The notes under the pieces were generated by a model. The model saw only the letters and a program-made list of their open reading frames with translations. It made no database searches and was not told the DNA's origin. From Thiofilum sp. (GTDB taxonomy: Bacteria > Pseudomonadota > Gammaproteobacteria > Thiotrichales > Thiotrichaceae): a stretch of DNA of 64,000 bases. Positions 18,067 to 26,900 of this stretch are shown here, piece after piece (position 1 is the stretch's first letter; the number at the start of each line of letters is the position of its first letter). Both the position numbers and the translations under genes were made by a program. The stretch spans positions 2,046,001 through 2,110,000 of the forward strand of contig NZ_JADJTF010000001.1 in NCBI RefSeq assembly GCF_016711335.1. The letters are read 5' to 3'.

Positions 18067-19218
18067 ATGATCAAACGCATAGCCATTATCGCGGGTGAAA
18101 CTTCTGGCGATATTTTGGCGGCTAGGCTTATTAAAGCACTCCATATTCATAATCCAGATTTAGTTTTTGAAGGTATTGCCGGCCCTGAAATGCAATCTAT
18201 GGGCTGTAAATCGCTTTACCCAATGGAAACTTTATCAGTCATGGGCTTAGTAGAAGTCCTTAAACACTTACCTACCTTAATCAAAGTTCGGCGTGAATTA
18301 ATTCAGCGCTGGACTCAAAATCCACCGGATTTATTTATTGGAGTCGATGCCCCCGATTTTAATTTGCCCTTAGCTAAGCGCTTACATGCTAAAGGTATTA
18401 AAACCGCTCATTATGTCAGTCCTTCAGTATGGGCTTGGCGTCAAGGGCGCGTAAAAAAAATGCAGGATGCTATCGATTTAATGCTAACCCTATTTCCTTT
18501 TGAGGTAGAGTTTTATCGCCAACATCAGATTAAAGCGGTATTTGTAGGTCATCCTTTAGCAGATGAAATTCAGTGGGAGGGTGACCGTTGGGTGGCGAGA
18601 CAAGCATTAGGGGTAACTTCAACTGCATCAAAGGTGATAGCACTTTTGCCCGGTAGTCGTTTGGGAGAAATTGAGCGTTTATTGCCGCCTTTTTTGCAAG
18701 CAGCTGAGCAATTAATTCAACGCTATCCCGAATGCACTTTTATTATTCCGGCTGCCCATACCAAAGCGCGTATTGCGATTGAAGCACTTTGTAAGCAATA
18801 TAGTCCAGAATTACCCATTACTTTGGTCAATGGACAATCGCGTACTGTGATGCAAGCGGCTGATTATATCCTATTGGCATCAGGTACTGCGGTATTAGAA
18901 GGAATGTTAAGCGGGCGTTTAATGGTAGCAGCTTATCAAGTAGCGCCTTTAACGGCATGGTTATTGCGTACTTTTAAATTATTAAAGGTGAAATATGTTA
19001 CTTTGCCCAATAATTTAGCCAATGAGCGCTTAGTACCCGAACTACTGCAAGAACAAGTTAATGCCGAAAATATTGTAATTGAAATGGAAAAGCTAATGGC
19101 TCTAACACCGACGGAGCGTGATTATTGCCTAGGCCGATTTAAAACCCTGCAACAGCAACTCCAGCAACAAGCCAGTACGACCGCTGCGGCAGCCATTGTG
19201 CAACAATTTAATATCTAA
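18067..19218 (+). CDS. lpxB: lipid-A-disaccharide synthase
   Basis: LpxB is a peripheral membrane GT19 glycosyltransferase joining UDP-diacylglucosamine and lipid X. Motifs: IAIIAGETSGDILAARLI (about residues 5-22), YVSPSVWAWRQGRVKKM (about 117-133), VFVGHPLADE (about 158-167) and LLPGSRLGEIERLLPPFL (about 194-211). The 383-residue length is normal. It ends 10 bases before the next methyltransferase start. Confidence 0.96.
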   Translation: MIKRIAIIAGETSGDILAARLIKALHIHNPDLVFEGIAGPEMQSMGCKSLYPMETLSVMGLVEVLKHLPTLIKVRRELIQRWTQNPPDLFIGVDAPDFNLPLAKRLHAKGIKTAHYVSPSVWAWRQGRVKKMQDAIDLMLTLFPFEVEFYRQHQIKAVFVGHPLADEIQWEGDRWVARQALGVTSTASKVIALLPGSRLGEIERLLPPFLQAAEQLIQRYPECTFIIPAAHTKARIAIEALCKQYSPELPITLVNGQSRTVMQAADYILLASGTAVLEGMLSGRLMVAAYQVAPLTAWLLRTFKLLKVKYVTLPNNLANERLVPELLQEQVNAENIVIEMEKLMALTPTERDYCLGRFKTLQQQLQQQASTTAAAAIVQQFNI

Positions 19219-19228
19219 AAAAAGGAAC

Positions 19229-19786
19229 ATGAGTATGGCTTATATCACTAAATTTAAGGATGTTGGCTCGATTATTAGCTCAACTGATCAGTTTGGGGCC
19301 AAAATGTTTGAAGTTGCCAGTACTCATTTTGGATCTTATGCGCGTGGAGTATTTGTGGGAACAGGTAGTGGAGTAGTAGCACAGTATTTCATTGATGCGG
19401 ATATTCCCTTTGGTTTTGTAGAAAAACATCCTGATTTTGTTGCCCTTTTTAAAGAGCGTTTTGGACGCAAAACCGATATTTTAGGCGGTGACTTTTTTGA
19501 TTTGCCCTTAGATGACAGCCGTTATGGTTTAGCGAATAGTTTGATAGTGTCGTGTATGCCGGTGACAGGGCCGTTTTTTTCTGAACGGCTCGTAACACAA
19601 TTTGCCGCTGCTTTAGAGCAAGGCTCTACGATTATTCAAATGAGCTATATTCCTTTGGTGAGTAAAATTGAGCTATTCCAAAAACTCAGAGCCAAAGGTT
19701 TTCATATTGAGCGTAGTGCGACCGTGTTTTTTAACCTTCCTCCTGCTTCTATTTTTACTTTGCGTCAGCCCGGCACATGCGTTTAA
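19229..19786 (+). CDS. class I SAM-dependent methyltransferase, phospholipid N-methyltransferase/KsgA-like
   Basis: The 185-residue product has a compact Rossmann methyltransferase core. RGVFVGTGSGVVAQYFID (about residues 40-57) is the SAM motif I, PFGFVEKHPDFVALFKERFG carries the acidic ribose-binding position, and DILGGDFFDLPL is motif II/III. The overall look is that of PmtA-like or rRNA-adenine-dimethylase-like enzymes, but the substrate cannot be read from sequence. The start at 19229 follows AAAGGAAC. The gene is inserted between lpxB and rnhB and overlaps rnhB by 10 bases, so it is co-expressed with lipid A genes. A lipid substrate is an inference. Confidence 0.72.
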   Translation: MSMAYITKFKDVGSIISSTDQFGAKMFEVASTHFGSYARGVFVGTGSGVVAQYFIDADIPFGFVEKHPDFVALFKERFGRKTDILGGDFFDLPLDDSRYGLANSLIVSCMPVTGPFFSERLVTQFAAALEQGSTIIQMSYIPLVSKIELFQKLRAKGFHIERSATVFFNLPPASIFTLRQPGTCV

Positions 19787-20343
19787 TTGCGGGAGTCGAT
19801 GAGGTGGGGCGTGGTCCTTTAGCAGGGGCGGTAGTGACGGCTGCGGTCATTTTAGATCCCTCACGTCCGATTCAAGGATTAGCCGATTCTAAAAAGCTCT
19901 CGGAAAAAAAACGTTTAATGCTCGCTGATTTAATTAAAGAGCGAGCTTTAGCGTGGTCATTGGGACGCGCTGAAGTTGAGGAGATTGATCAACTCAATAT
20001 TTTGCAAGCCACCTTTTTAGCGATGCAACGAGCGGTGGCAGGTTTGAGCTTAAGACCTAACGAAGTATTAGTGGATGGTAATCAATACCCAGAGTTTTAC
20101 TGTCCTACCCAAGCTATTGTTGGCGGTGATGCCACAGAACCCGCGATTAGTGCGGCCTCGATTTTGGCTAAAGTGACTCGTGATGCTGAACTGATTGAGT
20201 TGGATAAGCTTTACCCTGAATACGGTTTTGCCCAGCATAAAGGCTATCCTACTAAGGCTCATCTAGCGGCTATTGCTCAACACGGTATCTTACCCATTCA
20301 CCGTAAAAGCTTTGCACCCGTGAAGCGTTATTGCACTGGCTAA
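19777..20343 (+). CDS. rnhB: ribonuclease HII
   Basis: RNase HII incises at ribonucleotides embedded in DNA. The 188-residue protein begins MRLIAGVDEVGRGPLAGAVV with the catalytic Asp-Glu pair. Other active-site residues lie in LVDGNQYP (Asp) and AISAASILAKVTRDA (Asp). KKLSEKKR and GFAQHKGYPTKAHL are family segments. It starts inside the end of the methyltransferase gene. Confidence 0.95.
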   Translation: MRLIAGVDEVGRGPLAGAVVTAAVILDPSRPIQGLADSKKLSEKKRLMLADLIKERALAWSLGRAEVEEIDQLNILQATFLAMQRAVAGLSLRPNEVLVDGNQYPEFYCPTQAIVGGDATEPAISAASILAKVTRDAELIELDKLYPEYGFAQHKGYPTKAHLAAIAQHGILPIHRKSFAPVKRYCTG

Positions 20344-20351
20344 AATATTCA

Positions 20352-20374
20352 CCTTGGTCGTGACTTGACCAAGG
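20352..20374 (+). terminator. stem-loop at the end of the lpx-rnhB operon
   Basis: CCTTGGTC pairs with GACCAAGG around a 7-base loop, 8 bases after the rnhB stop. No strong U-run follows, so the terminator call rests on position and stem quality. Confidence 0.5.
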
Positions 20375-20419
20375 CATTGCGCCATAATCGCCGCTTTTGT
20401 AGCCCCTGAGGTTAAAGTT

Positions 20420-21352
20420 ATGTGGTTTAAAAACCTCTATCTGTATCGTTTGCCTACTGAATTTACGCTCAATGTGGATGAGTTACCCGATCAATTAGCA
20501 GGAAAAGCCTTTCAGGGGTGCGGCAGTGATCAGCATGAAAGTACTGGCTGGGTTTCTCCTTTGGGGCGTGATGCTGAGCAACTAGCACTGGTGACCAATG
20601 GCTATGTATTGGTACGCATGGCGCATCAAGAGCGTATTTTGCCTTCCTCCGTGATTAAAGAAGAACTCGAAGAGCGCGTGCAACAACTGGAAGAGCAAGA
20701 AAATCGCAAAGTCGGTACACGCGAGAAAAAGACCTTACGTGAGCAAATTGAGTTTGAATTACTCCCTCGTGCTTTTACTCGTACTCGCCAATTAGATGCG
20801 TGGATTGATACCGCTAATGGTTGGATGGTAGTGAATACGGCTAGTCCTAATCAGGCGGAACGCTTGACGAGCCTATTGCGCAATACCATTGGCAGCCTAC
20901 CGGTCACCCTTTGGTCAGCGGGCAATAAGCTACCTGTCTTAATGACCCAATGGATTAAAGACAATCAAGCTCCCGCGCCCTTTTTATTAGGGGATGAGTG
21001 CGAATTGCGTATACCGGGGGAGGCGGGCGCGGTAGCGGTATTTAAAAAACATGAACTCAATACCGAAGAGGTCATGAGCAACCTTAATGCGGGTAAAGTA
21101 GCGGCGAAATTAATGCTCACTTGGGCAGATAAGATGAGCTTTATTCTCACCGATAATTTACAGATCAAGCGTGTTAAGTTTCTCGATTTATTGACCGAAC
21201 GTTTAGATGAAAATAATGCTGAAACCTATGCCGAGCAATTGGATATTGAGTTTGCTTTAATGACGGGCGAGGTCAGCCTATTGCTGAATGATTTAGCGCA
21301 GTGTTTAGGGGGTAGTGATACGGCAAGCCCCTCTGTAGCTAAAGCAGCTTAA
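20420..21352 (+). CDS. rdgC: recombination-associated protein RdgC
   Basis: RdgC is a ring-shaped DNA-binding protein that modulates RecA activity and replication fork repair. The 310-residue product matches the family in length and begins WFKNLYLYRLPTEFTL, with later GWVSPLGRD and PRAFTRTRQLDAWIDTANGW segments typical of RdgC. It is monocistronic between the lpx operon and convergent msrA. Confidence 0.93.
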   Translation: MWFKNLYLYRLPTEFTLNVDELPDQLAGKAFQGCGSDQHESTGWVSPLGRDAEQLALVTNGYVLVRMAHQERILPSSVIKEELEERVQQLEEQENRKVGTREKKTLREQIEFELLPRAFTRTRQLDAWIDTANGWMVVNTASPNQAERLTSLLRNTIGSLPVTLWSAGNKLPVLMTQWIKDNQAPAPFLLGDECELRIPGEAGAVAVFKKHELNTEEVMSNLNAGKVAAKLMLTWADKMSFILTDNLQIKRVKFLDLLTERLDENNAETYAEQLDIEFALMTGEVSLLLNDLAQCLGGSDTASPSVAKAA

Positions 21353-21411
21353 TCCAGTCTATTCAGGCGGGAGTACTTTGCCTGTTACAAAGTACTCTGC
21401 TAAATCAATGA

Positions 21412-22026
21412 TTATTGGGACGCTTTACTCGCAACCGATCCCCAAAGCTTTTCAATCGTTGTATCGCGCCCACAATTCCAGCGATAGTACTTATAGCGCA
21501 CTGGATTCGTTTGGTAATAATTTTGATGGTAACCTTCCGCGACATAAAAAGGCTTAGCAGGCAATAGTTGTGTCACTACAGGGGCTGCAAAGGGTTTAGT
21601 AGCGTTCAGCTCTTGCAGTGAAGTTTCAAAGACTTGTTTTTGTGCCTCAGTCTGATAAAACAAAGCAGTACGATAGGTGCTACCCTTATCACAAAATTGC
21701 CCTTGAGGATCGGTCGGGTCAATAGTGCGCCAATAGTAATCAACTAACTCTTTGAGACTGACTTTGCTATCGTCAAATGAAATTTGTACCGCTTCAAAAT
21801 GTCCAGTCTCAGTATGCGACACTTGTTTGTAGGTAGGATTCGGAGTAGTGCCACCTGTATAGCCTGAGACCACATCCAGCACCCCCGTTTTACCTTCAAA
21901 ATCGGATTCGACACACCAAAAACAGCCGCCTGCGACTATGAGGGTATCCGTTTTAGCGTGGGCTAACGTACTAAAGCTAGCTAAGGTAACACTGGCGACT
22001 AATAATACTGTTTTAAATTTAAACAT
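21412..22026 (-). CDS. msrA: peptide-methionine (S)-S-oxide reductase, exported
   Basis: This enzyme reduces methionine-S-sulfoxide in oxidised proteins. The catalytic cysteine is in VAGGCFWCVESDFEG (about residues 31-45) and a resolving Cys is in YYRWNCGRD near the C-terminus. An N-terminal signal peptide (FKTVLLVASVTLASFSTLAHA, about residues 4-24) suggests a periplasmic location, unlike cytoplasmic E. coli MsrA. 204 residues. It may be expressed with the CDF transporter 30 bases upstream. Confidence 0.92.
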   Translation of the reverse strand: MFKFKTVLLVASVTLASFSTLAHAKTDTLIVAGGCFWCVESDFEGKTGVLDVVSGYTGGTTPNPTYKQVSHTETGHFEAVQISFDDSKVSLKELVDYYWRTIDPTDPQGQFCDKGSTYRTALFYQTEAQKQVFETSLQELNATKPFAAPVVTQLLPAKPFYVAEGYHQNYYQTNPVRYKYYRWNCGRDTTIEKLWGSVASKASQ

Positions 22027-22056
22027 CGCACGTACTCAAATGGGAATAACAAGCTT

Positions 22057-22983
22057 TTAGACTGGATGAATACCATCTGGTTCGACATGGACGGTCACAT
22101 CAGAATGGGGGAGTAATTGCTCGACTACCTGTTCAATTTCTTCAGTGAGGGCGTGGCTATCTTGTACCGTCATCTGTCCGGGGACGGTGATATGCATATC
22201 TACAAACCAACGTCCGCCTGATGAACGAATACGCAAAGCATGTGCATTAGTAATACCCTCTAAGCGACACACGGCTGCGATAATTTGCTCTTGAATGCCA
22301 TTTTGGGGCGCTGCATCGATTAATTCATGGATGGCTTTTAAGCCTAATTCACCACTGACAAATAAAATAATAAATGCCACGATGAGAGCGGCAATAGCAT
22401 CGGCTTTTTCCAGCCAAGGCACATTAAATGACATACTCGCCCATACTAAAATAAGCCCTAAAATCACTACGCCTGACGACCAAATATCAATACTAAAATG
22501 TAAAGCATCGGCTTCTAAAGCTTGAGAGTTATGTTTTTCGGCGGCTTTTTTAAGCATGCGTGAGCGTGAATAGTCCACCACTATAGACACGCCCATCACA
22601 ATAAACGCCCAAATCGACAGTTCTATATGCGTACCCGGATGTATCAGACGGTCAAATGACTCATAGATAATCCAGCCAGCGGTCACAATCAGAATCAGGC
22701 TTTGAATTAGGGCTGAGATGTTTTCTAGTTTGCCATGCCCGAAGGGGTGTTCTTTATCAGCAGGCTTGTCCGACACGCGCACAGTGAAATAGGTAATGAG
22801 CGCTGCCATGAGATCTAAAGCAGAATGAGCGGCTTCCGCGAGTATACCCAGCGAATTGGTGAGCAAACCCACCACAAATTTCATGGTAGTCAGCCCTAAA
22901 GCCGCGATCACCGAGGTCGCTGCAACCAAGGATTTTTCTTGCTGAGCAGCACTAGAATGTGAGTGTGAATGTGTCATGGTCAT
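22057..22983 (-). CDS. cation diffusion facilitator (CDF) family metal transporter
   Basis: This inner-membrane proton/metal antiporter of the FieF/CzcD type exports divalent metals. The N-terminus is His-rich (THSHSHS). Six membrane segments follow, with paired metal-site motifs: HSALD in helix 2 and DALHFSIDIWSS in helix 5. A C-terminal cytoplasmic domain of about 90 residues ends in acidic and His residues (HVEPDGIHPV). The HxxxD in helix 2 combined with an Asp-type site in helix 5 is mixed, so Zn versus Fe/Mn preference is not assigned. 308 residues. A 22-bp palindrome lies upstream. Confidence 0.9.
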   Translation of the reverse strand: MTMTHSHSHSSAAQQEKSLVAATSVIAALGLTTMKFVVGLLTNSLGILAEAAHSALDLMAALITYFTVRVSDKPADKEHPFGHGKLENISALIQSLILIVTAGWIIYESFDRLIHPGTHIELSIWAFIVMGVSIVVDYSRSRMLKKAAEKHNSQALEADALHFSIDIWSSGVVILGLILVWASMSFNVPWLEKADAIAALIVAFIILFVSGELGLKAIHELIDAAPQNGIQEQIIAAVCRLEGITNAHALRIRSSGGRWFVDMHITVPGQMTVQDSHALTEEIEQVVEQLLPHSDVTVHVEPDGIHPV

Positions 22984-23075
22984 TTTAATTGATATAACAG
23001 AGCCTTAGTATAAAAGACTTTTAGATTGAAATTCAGTGAAGTTTAGATTGCCGAGTTGAAGTTTCGGAAAACACG

Positions 23076-23097
23076 TCAGTATGGTGCACCATACTGA
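23076..23097. promoter_or_regulatory. perfect 22-bp palindrome, candidate operator
   Basis: The arms TCAGTATGGTG and CACCATACTGA are exact reverse complements with no spacer. The site lies between the divergent metal transporter gene and rlmD. A zero-spacer palindrome of this length fits a dimeric repressor site. Which regulator binds and which gene it controls are inference. Confidence 0.5.
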
Positions 23098-23181
23098 GTT
23101 GAATCTTAACTAGATTTGCACACCTTGCAGCTTAGTCGCATAATAGCGCCCTTTTTGTCAGTACTATGGATGAAAGTGCTA

Positions 23182-24525
23182 ATGGCTCATCGTTCACGTC
23201 GTCAACCCCCAAAAGTTGATCATCTACCTCCCGTGGAGTTAACCATTGAATCAATGACTTTAGAGGGTAAGGGGGTAGCCCATTTAGACGGCAAGGTTAT
23301 CTTTGTTGAGGGGGCGCTACCCAGTGAAAAGGTAAAAGCTCGCTATACCTTGCAAAAAAAGAGTTTCGATGAAGCCACTACCATTGAAGTATTAGAACCA
23401 TCGACCGAGCGTGTTACCCCTAAATGTGTGCACTACAGCCTATGTGGTGGATGTACATGGCAGCATTTAGCTCCAGAAGCGCAAATCCGTTATAAGCAAC
23501 AAGCTATGCTGGATCAGCTCAAGCATGTGGGTAAGGTAGAGCCAGCAACTATCCTTGAACCCCTACATGGTGATCTTTGGGGCTATCGGCGTAAAGCGCG
23601 TTTAGGGGTGCGCTATGTGCATAAAAAAGAAAAAGTGTTAGTAGGGTTTCGGGAGCGCGAAGGCTCATTTTTAGCGGAACTCAACCGCTGCGAAGTCTTA
23701 CATCCGAGTGTGGGCGAGCATTTGACTGATTTACAGGCTCTGATCAGCAGCCTGTCACAAAAAGAGCGTATTCCACAGATTGAAGTAGCGGTCGGGGATA
23801 ATGACACCGCTTTAATCGTGCGTCATTTAGAGCCATTAACTCAGCAGGATATTGAACAGCTACGCGCCTATGGGCAGCGTATGAATCAGCACATTTATTT
23901 GCAACCTAAAGGGCCTGATACCGTACATTGCATTTGGCCCGCTGAGCCAGTTTTATATTACGAGCATCCTAGTTTTAATACGCGCGTCGATTTTGGACCA
24001 CAAGACTTTTTTCAAGTTAATCAATCCATTAATCGCTTAATGGTGCAAAAAGCGCTGGAGCTATTAAACCCGCAAGCAGATGAAACGGTATTAGATCTTT
24101 TTTGTGGCTTAGGTAATTTTACTTTGCCCTTAGCGCGTCAGGTGATGCAGGTGACAGGTGTAGAAGGGGATGCAGTGATGGTAAAGCGAGCTAAGCAATC
24201 GGCTCAGCTTAATGAGATTCATAATACGGATTATCATGCTTGCAACCTAATGGATGATGAGGCGTTAAAGCAACAGCCTTGGATTAAACGTCATTATGAC
24301 AAGATCTTATTAGATCCACCTCGCGCGGGAGCGATTGAAATCATGCCCTATATAGGGCGTTTAAAAGCACAACGTATTGTGTATGTATCGTGTAATCCTG
24401 CAACCCTTGCAAGGGATGCACATGAATTAGTACATACGCATGGCTATCGTCTTAGCAGCGCAGGTGTGATGGATATGTTCCCTCATACCTCGCATGTCGA
24501 GTCAATAGCTGTATTTGATAAGTGA
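23182..24525 (+). CDS. rlmD: 23S rRNA (uracil(1939)-C(5))-methyltransferase RlmD
   Basis: RlmD is a SAM-dependent m5U methyltransferase with an N-terminal TRAM domain (about residues 15-70). A [4Fe-4S] cluster is bound by cysteines in VTPKCVHYSLCGGCTW plus a later Cys. The methyltransferase motifs are ETVLDLFCGLGNFTLPLA, LLDPPRAGA and YVSCNPATLARDA, the last with the catalytic Cys. The start at 23182 (MAHRSRRQPPK) is preferred because it gives 447 residues, near E. coli (433). Upstream in-frame starts at 23116 (TTG) and 23170 are possible. Confidence 0.92.
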   Translation: MAHRSRRQPPKVDHLPPVELTIESMTLEGKGVAHLDGKVIFVEGALPSEKVKARYTLQKKSFDEATTIEVLEPSTERVTPKCVHYSLCGGCTWQHLAPEAQIRYKQQAMLDQLKHVGKVEPATILEPLHGDLWGYRRKARLGVRYVHKKEKVLVGFREREGSFLAELNRCEVLHPSVGEHLTDLQALISSLSQKERIPQIEVAVGDNDTALIVRHLEPLTQQDIEQLRAYGQRMNQHIYLQPKGPDTVHCIWPAEPVLYYEHPSFNTRVDFGPQDFFQVNQSINRLMVQKALELLNPQADETVLDLFCGLGNFTLPLARQVMQVTGVEGDAVMVKRAKQSAQLNEIHNTDYHACNLMDDEALKQQPWIKRHYDKILLDPPRAGAIEIMPYIGRLKAQRIVYVSCNPATLARDAHELVHTHGYRLSSAGVMDMFPHTSHVESIAVFDK

Positions 24526-24544
24526 TCGTGAATTAGGATTTAAA

Positions 24545-24769
24545 ATGCAAACTAAACCACCTTTAAAGGTTCGCTTGTTATTCGCTTTGTTTATGTCATT
24601 TTCAATGGCTTTGATTATGACTTTTATTATTGTGGCGCTAAATACCGGATTTGATAATGGTTTCTTAATCCGTTGGGGAAAGAGTTTTCTGATGGCTTTC
24701 CCCATTGCGTTTGGGGCGGTGTTGGTGTTAGCGCCTCAAGTGCAGAAGTTAGTAGCACGTCTGACATAA
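24545..24769 (+). CDS. small two-helix membrane protein, DUF2798-like
   Basis: The 74-residue protein (from the ATG at 24545, with TTAGGATT upstream) has two hydrophobic helices: LLFALFMSFSMALIMTFIIVAL and SFLMAFPIAFGAVLVLAP. The ending PQVQKLVARLT and the spacing FxxGFxxxWxxSFxxAxP are typical of DUF2798 proteins. Function is unknown. Its last 34 bases overlap, tail to tail, the 3' end of the subtilase gene on the other strand. Confidence 0.75.
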   Translation: MQTKPPLKVRLLFALFMSFSMALIMTFIIVALNTGFDNGFLIRWGKSFLMAFPIAFGAVLVLAPQVQKLVARLT

Positions 24770-26688
24770 ACCAAAGCTAATAGTAAGCTCAGGATTAGCC
24801 AAGAACTACTCCCGCCCCCGCCACTGGATTGGTGGGTACTAGGTGTAGGAGCTGCGACAACCTCTGACGCTACAGGGTTCGCTTGAGTCGGGGCTGGGGT
24901 AGGGATGATAGGTTCGGGTGAAGTGGATAAAATGACAGGTGGTGTACTAGGGGGCGTAGTGTGTGCAGGTGTACTCGGAGTACTAATAGGGGTAGTAGGG
25001 ACAGTAGGCGTTGGTGTAGTAGCTGTTTTGATAGATACACTGATTTCAGTACTAGCACTTAGTCCTACATCATCTGTGACAGTGAGTTTAAAGCTTAATG
25101 TTTGAGGTCGGCTAGGTGCTTTAAAGGAAACTTTAGCTTGATAGGAATGGCTAAGCACTACCGTTTCGCCACTGATTTGCTCCCAATGATAGGTTAAGCC
25201 TTGAGTATTGTAGACATCATCACTACTGGCAGACGCATCTAGGGTAACAGTTTTTTCACTCAATGCTTCTGAGGTTTTGACGACTACGGTAGGTGCTGTA
25301 CTGACGGCACGAACGGCATTAAACGCATCGGCTAAGCCAGCTCCACATTGATGAGTGCATAGTGCTTGAGTACCGAAACTAAAGGGACGCGTGCTTTGTT
25401 TGAGTTTGCTTTCTATGAGGGCTGGGATTGATTCAGGTGCTAGTTGTCCATTAGTGAGATTAGGATTAGCGGCTAGCATTAACGCGCTAATGCCACTTAC
25501 TAACGCAGTCGACATACTGGTTCCAGTCATACTGAGGTAGGTCGCTGTTGAGGGGCTGTCATAGCCAGTATTATAAGTCGCTAAAATATCGACCCCAGGC
25601 GCTAATAAATCCACCCCACCCCCACGATTACTAAAACTCGCCAATTGACCATTAGCATCAGCAGCTCCAACCACAATCACATGCTCACAATTAGCAGGCA
25701 TTTGTTGGCTTACTGGAATAGCAGCATTACCAGCTGCTACCACTACGACAACCCCTTTACTTTGAGCGGTATCCAGTGCTTTTTGGAGTGTAGGGGAGCA
25801 AATTGTACTCCGTCCACCCAAGCTTAAATTTAAAATCCGCGCAGGGTTTTGGTTCGTAGGAGCATTCAATACAGGTTCGCCAATAGCCCAATACACAGCA
25901 TCGATTAAATCAGAAGTGTAGCCCCCATTCGCTCCCATCACGCGTACATTGAGTAGGGTACTTTGAGGACTCACACCGCTAATACCCTGTCCGTTTTGAC
26001 TGGCAGCAATCAGACCAGCGACATGAGTACCATGCCAACCCGTAGTGTCTAGCGTCCCTTGGTCGGTGGGGTCACTATCACGGGCATCATTATCGCGGGC
26101 GATGCTAGCACTACTAATAAAATCATAACCAGAGGTGGCAGCATGATGACCGATAATATTAGGGTTTAAATCAGGATGTTCAGTCACTCCAGTATCAATT
26201 ACCCCCACCACAGTAGAAGCTGTGCCTTTGGTGATAGACCATGCAGCCGTAGCATTAATGGCGCTTAAGTAATTCGTTTTAGGTGCAAATAAATAAGATT
26301 GTTGAGAATAAAGAGTATCACTAGGTGCAAGGGTATGGGGATGAATCGGAATATCAGGCTCGACACTCGCCACACCGGGTAAAGCCTCTAAGGTAGCGGC
26401 GTAAAGTTGTGCGGCCTCAAGAGTCATACTTTGCTTAGAGATTAATACATCTGCTCCGGTAGCCAGCGTGCGAGCATGCTTTAAATCTAAACCAGTGAGG
26501 TTTTCAGCACTTTGAGTGATGAGGCTTTGATGTTCTATTTGATGACTAACACTCATCGCTCCTAAGGTAGGTAAATAATTAATAATAAAACGATCTGTAG
26601 TAACTGTATCTTCAGACCATCCTAAACTAGGTAATACTAACCCTGCACAGAGTAAAGCTGTGCCCCATCTATTAAGAGTGATGAACAT
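24736..26688 (-). CDS. S8 subtilisin-like serine protease with PKD-like domain and GlyGly-CTERM tail
   Basis: This secreted protease has about 650 residues. A signal peptide (WGTALLCAGLVLPSLGWS) is followed by an inhibitor_I9-like propeptide (about 30-115). The peptidase S8 domain has Asp in VVGVIDTGVTEHPDL (about residue 165), His in WHGTHVAGLIAA (about 222) and Ser in MTGTSMSTALVSG (about 391). A PKD/immunoglobulin-like domain (about 470-555), a Thr/Pro-rich linker and the tail SSGGGGSSSWLILSLLLALV followed by Arg-Arg complete it. Gly-rich/hydrophobic/basic tails are GlyGly-CTERM sorting signals, processed by rhombosortase in other bacteria; no rhombosortase gene is in this window. The ATG at 26688 is preferred over a TTG at 26697. 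Paralogue of the next gene. Confidence 0.9.
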   Translation of the reverse strand: MFITLNRWGTALLCAGLVLPSLGWSEDTVTTDRFIINYLPTLGAMSVSHQIEHQSLITQSAENLTGLDLKHARTLATGADVLISKQSMTLEAAQLYAATLEALPGVASVEPDIPIHPHTLAPSDTLYSQQSYLFAPKTNYLSAINATAAWSITKGTASTVVGVIDTGVTEHPDLNPNIIGHHAATSGYDFISSASIARDNDARDSDPTDQGTLDTTGWHGTHVAGLIAASQNGQGISGVSPQSTLLNVRVMGANGGYTSDLIDAVYWAIGEPVLNAPTNQNPARILNLSLGGRSTICSPTLQKALDTAQSKGVVVVVAAGNAAIPVSQQMPANCEHVIVVGAADANGQLASFSNRGGGVDLLAPGVDILATYNTGYDSPSTATYLSMTGTSMSTALVSGISALMLAANPNLTNGQLAPESIPALIESKLKQSTRPFSFGTQALCTHQCGAGLADAFNAVRAVSTAPTVVVKTSEALSEKTVTLDASASSDDVYNTQGLTYHWEQISGETVVLSHSYQAKVSFKAPSRPQTLSFKLTVTDDVGLSASTEISVSIKTATTPTPTVPTTPISTPSTPAHTTPPSTPPVILSTSPEPIIPTPAPTQANPVASEVVAAPTPSTHQSSGGGGSSSWLILSLLLALVYVRRATNFCT

Positions 26689-26850
26689 AATAAGCAACCC
26701 GTAAAGCGATAAGGGTTAAGTTACGAATTTGGTTCAAAGAACCCAATGAGAGCAGGTATAAGGGGTCGCAAGTATAAGATTAATAATATTAATGGATTTA
26801 AGCAGAGGATTAGTGGTAGGGGATTAATGAGTCTTAAAATAGACGAGCGC

Positions 26851-26883
26851 AATTATCCAAGTATTTCTAGTACTTGGATAATT
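26851..26883 (-). terminator. strong hairpin after the second subtilase gene
   Basis: AATTATCCAAGTA and TACTTGGATAATT form a perfect 13-bp stem with a 7-base loop. It begins 18 bases after the restored-frame stop at 26901-26903. It has no long U-run, but its position and stem strength fit a transcription end. Confidence 0.6.
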
Positions 26884-26900
26884 CTGTGACTCTGAGCGAG

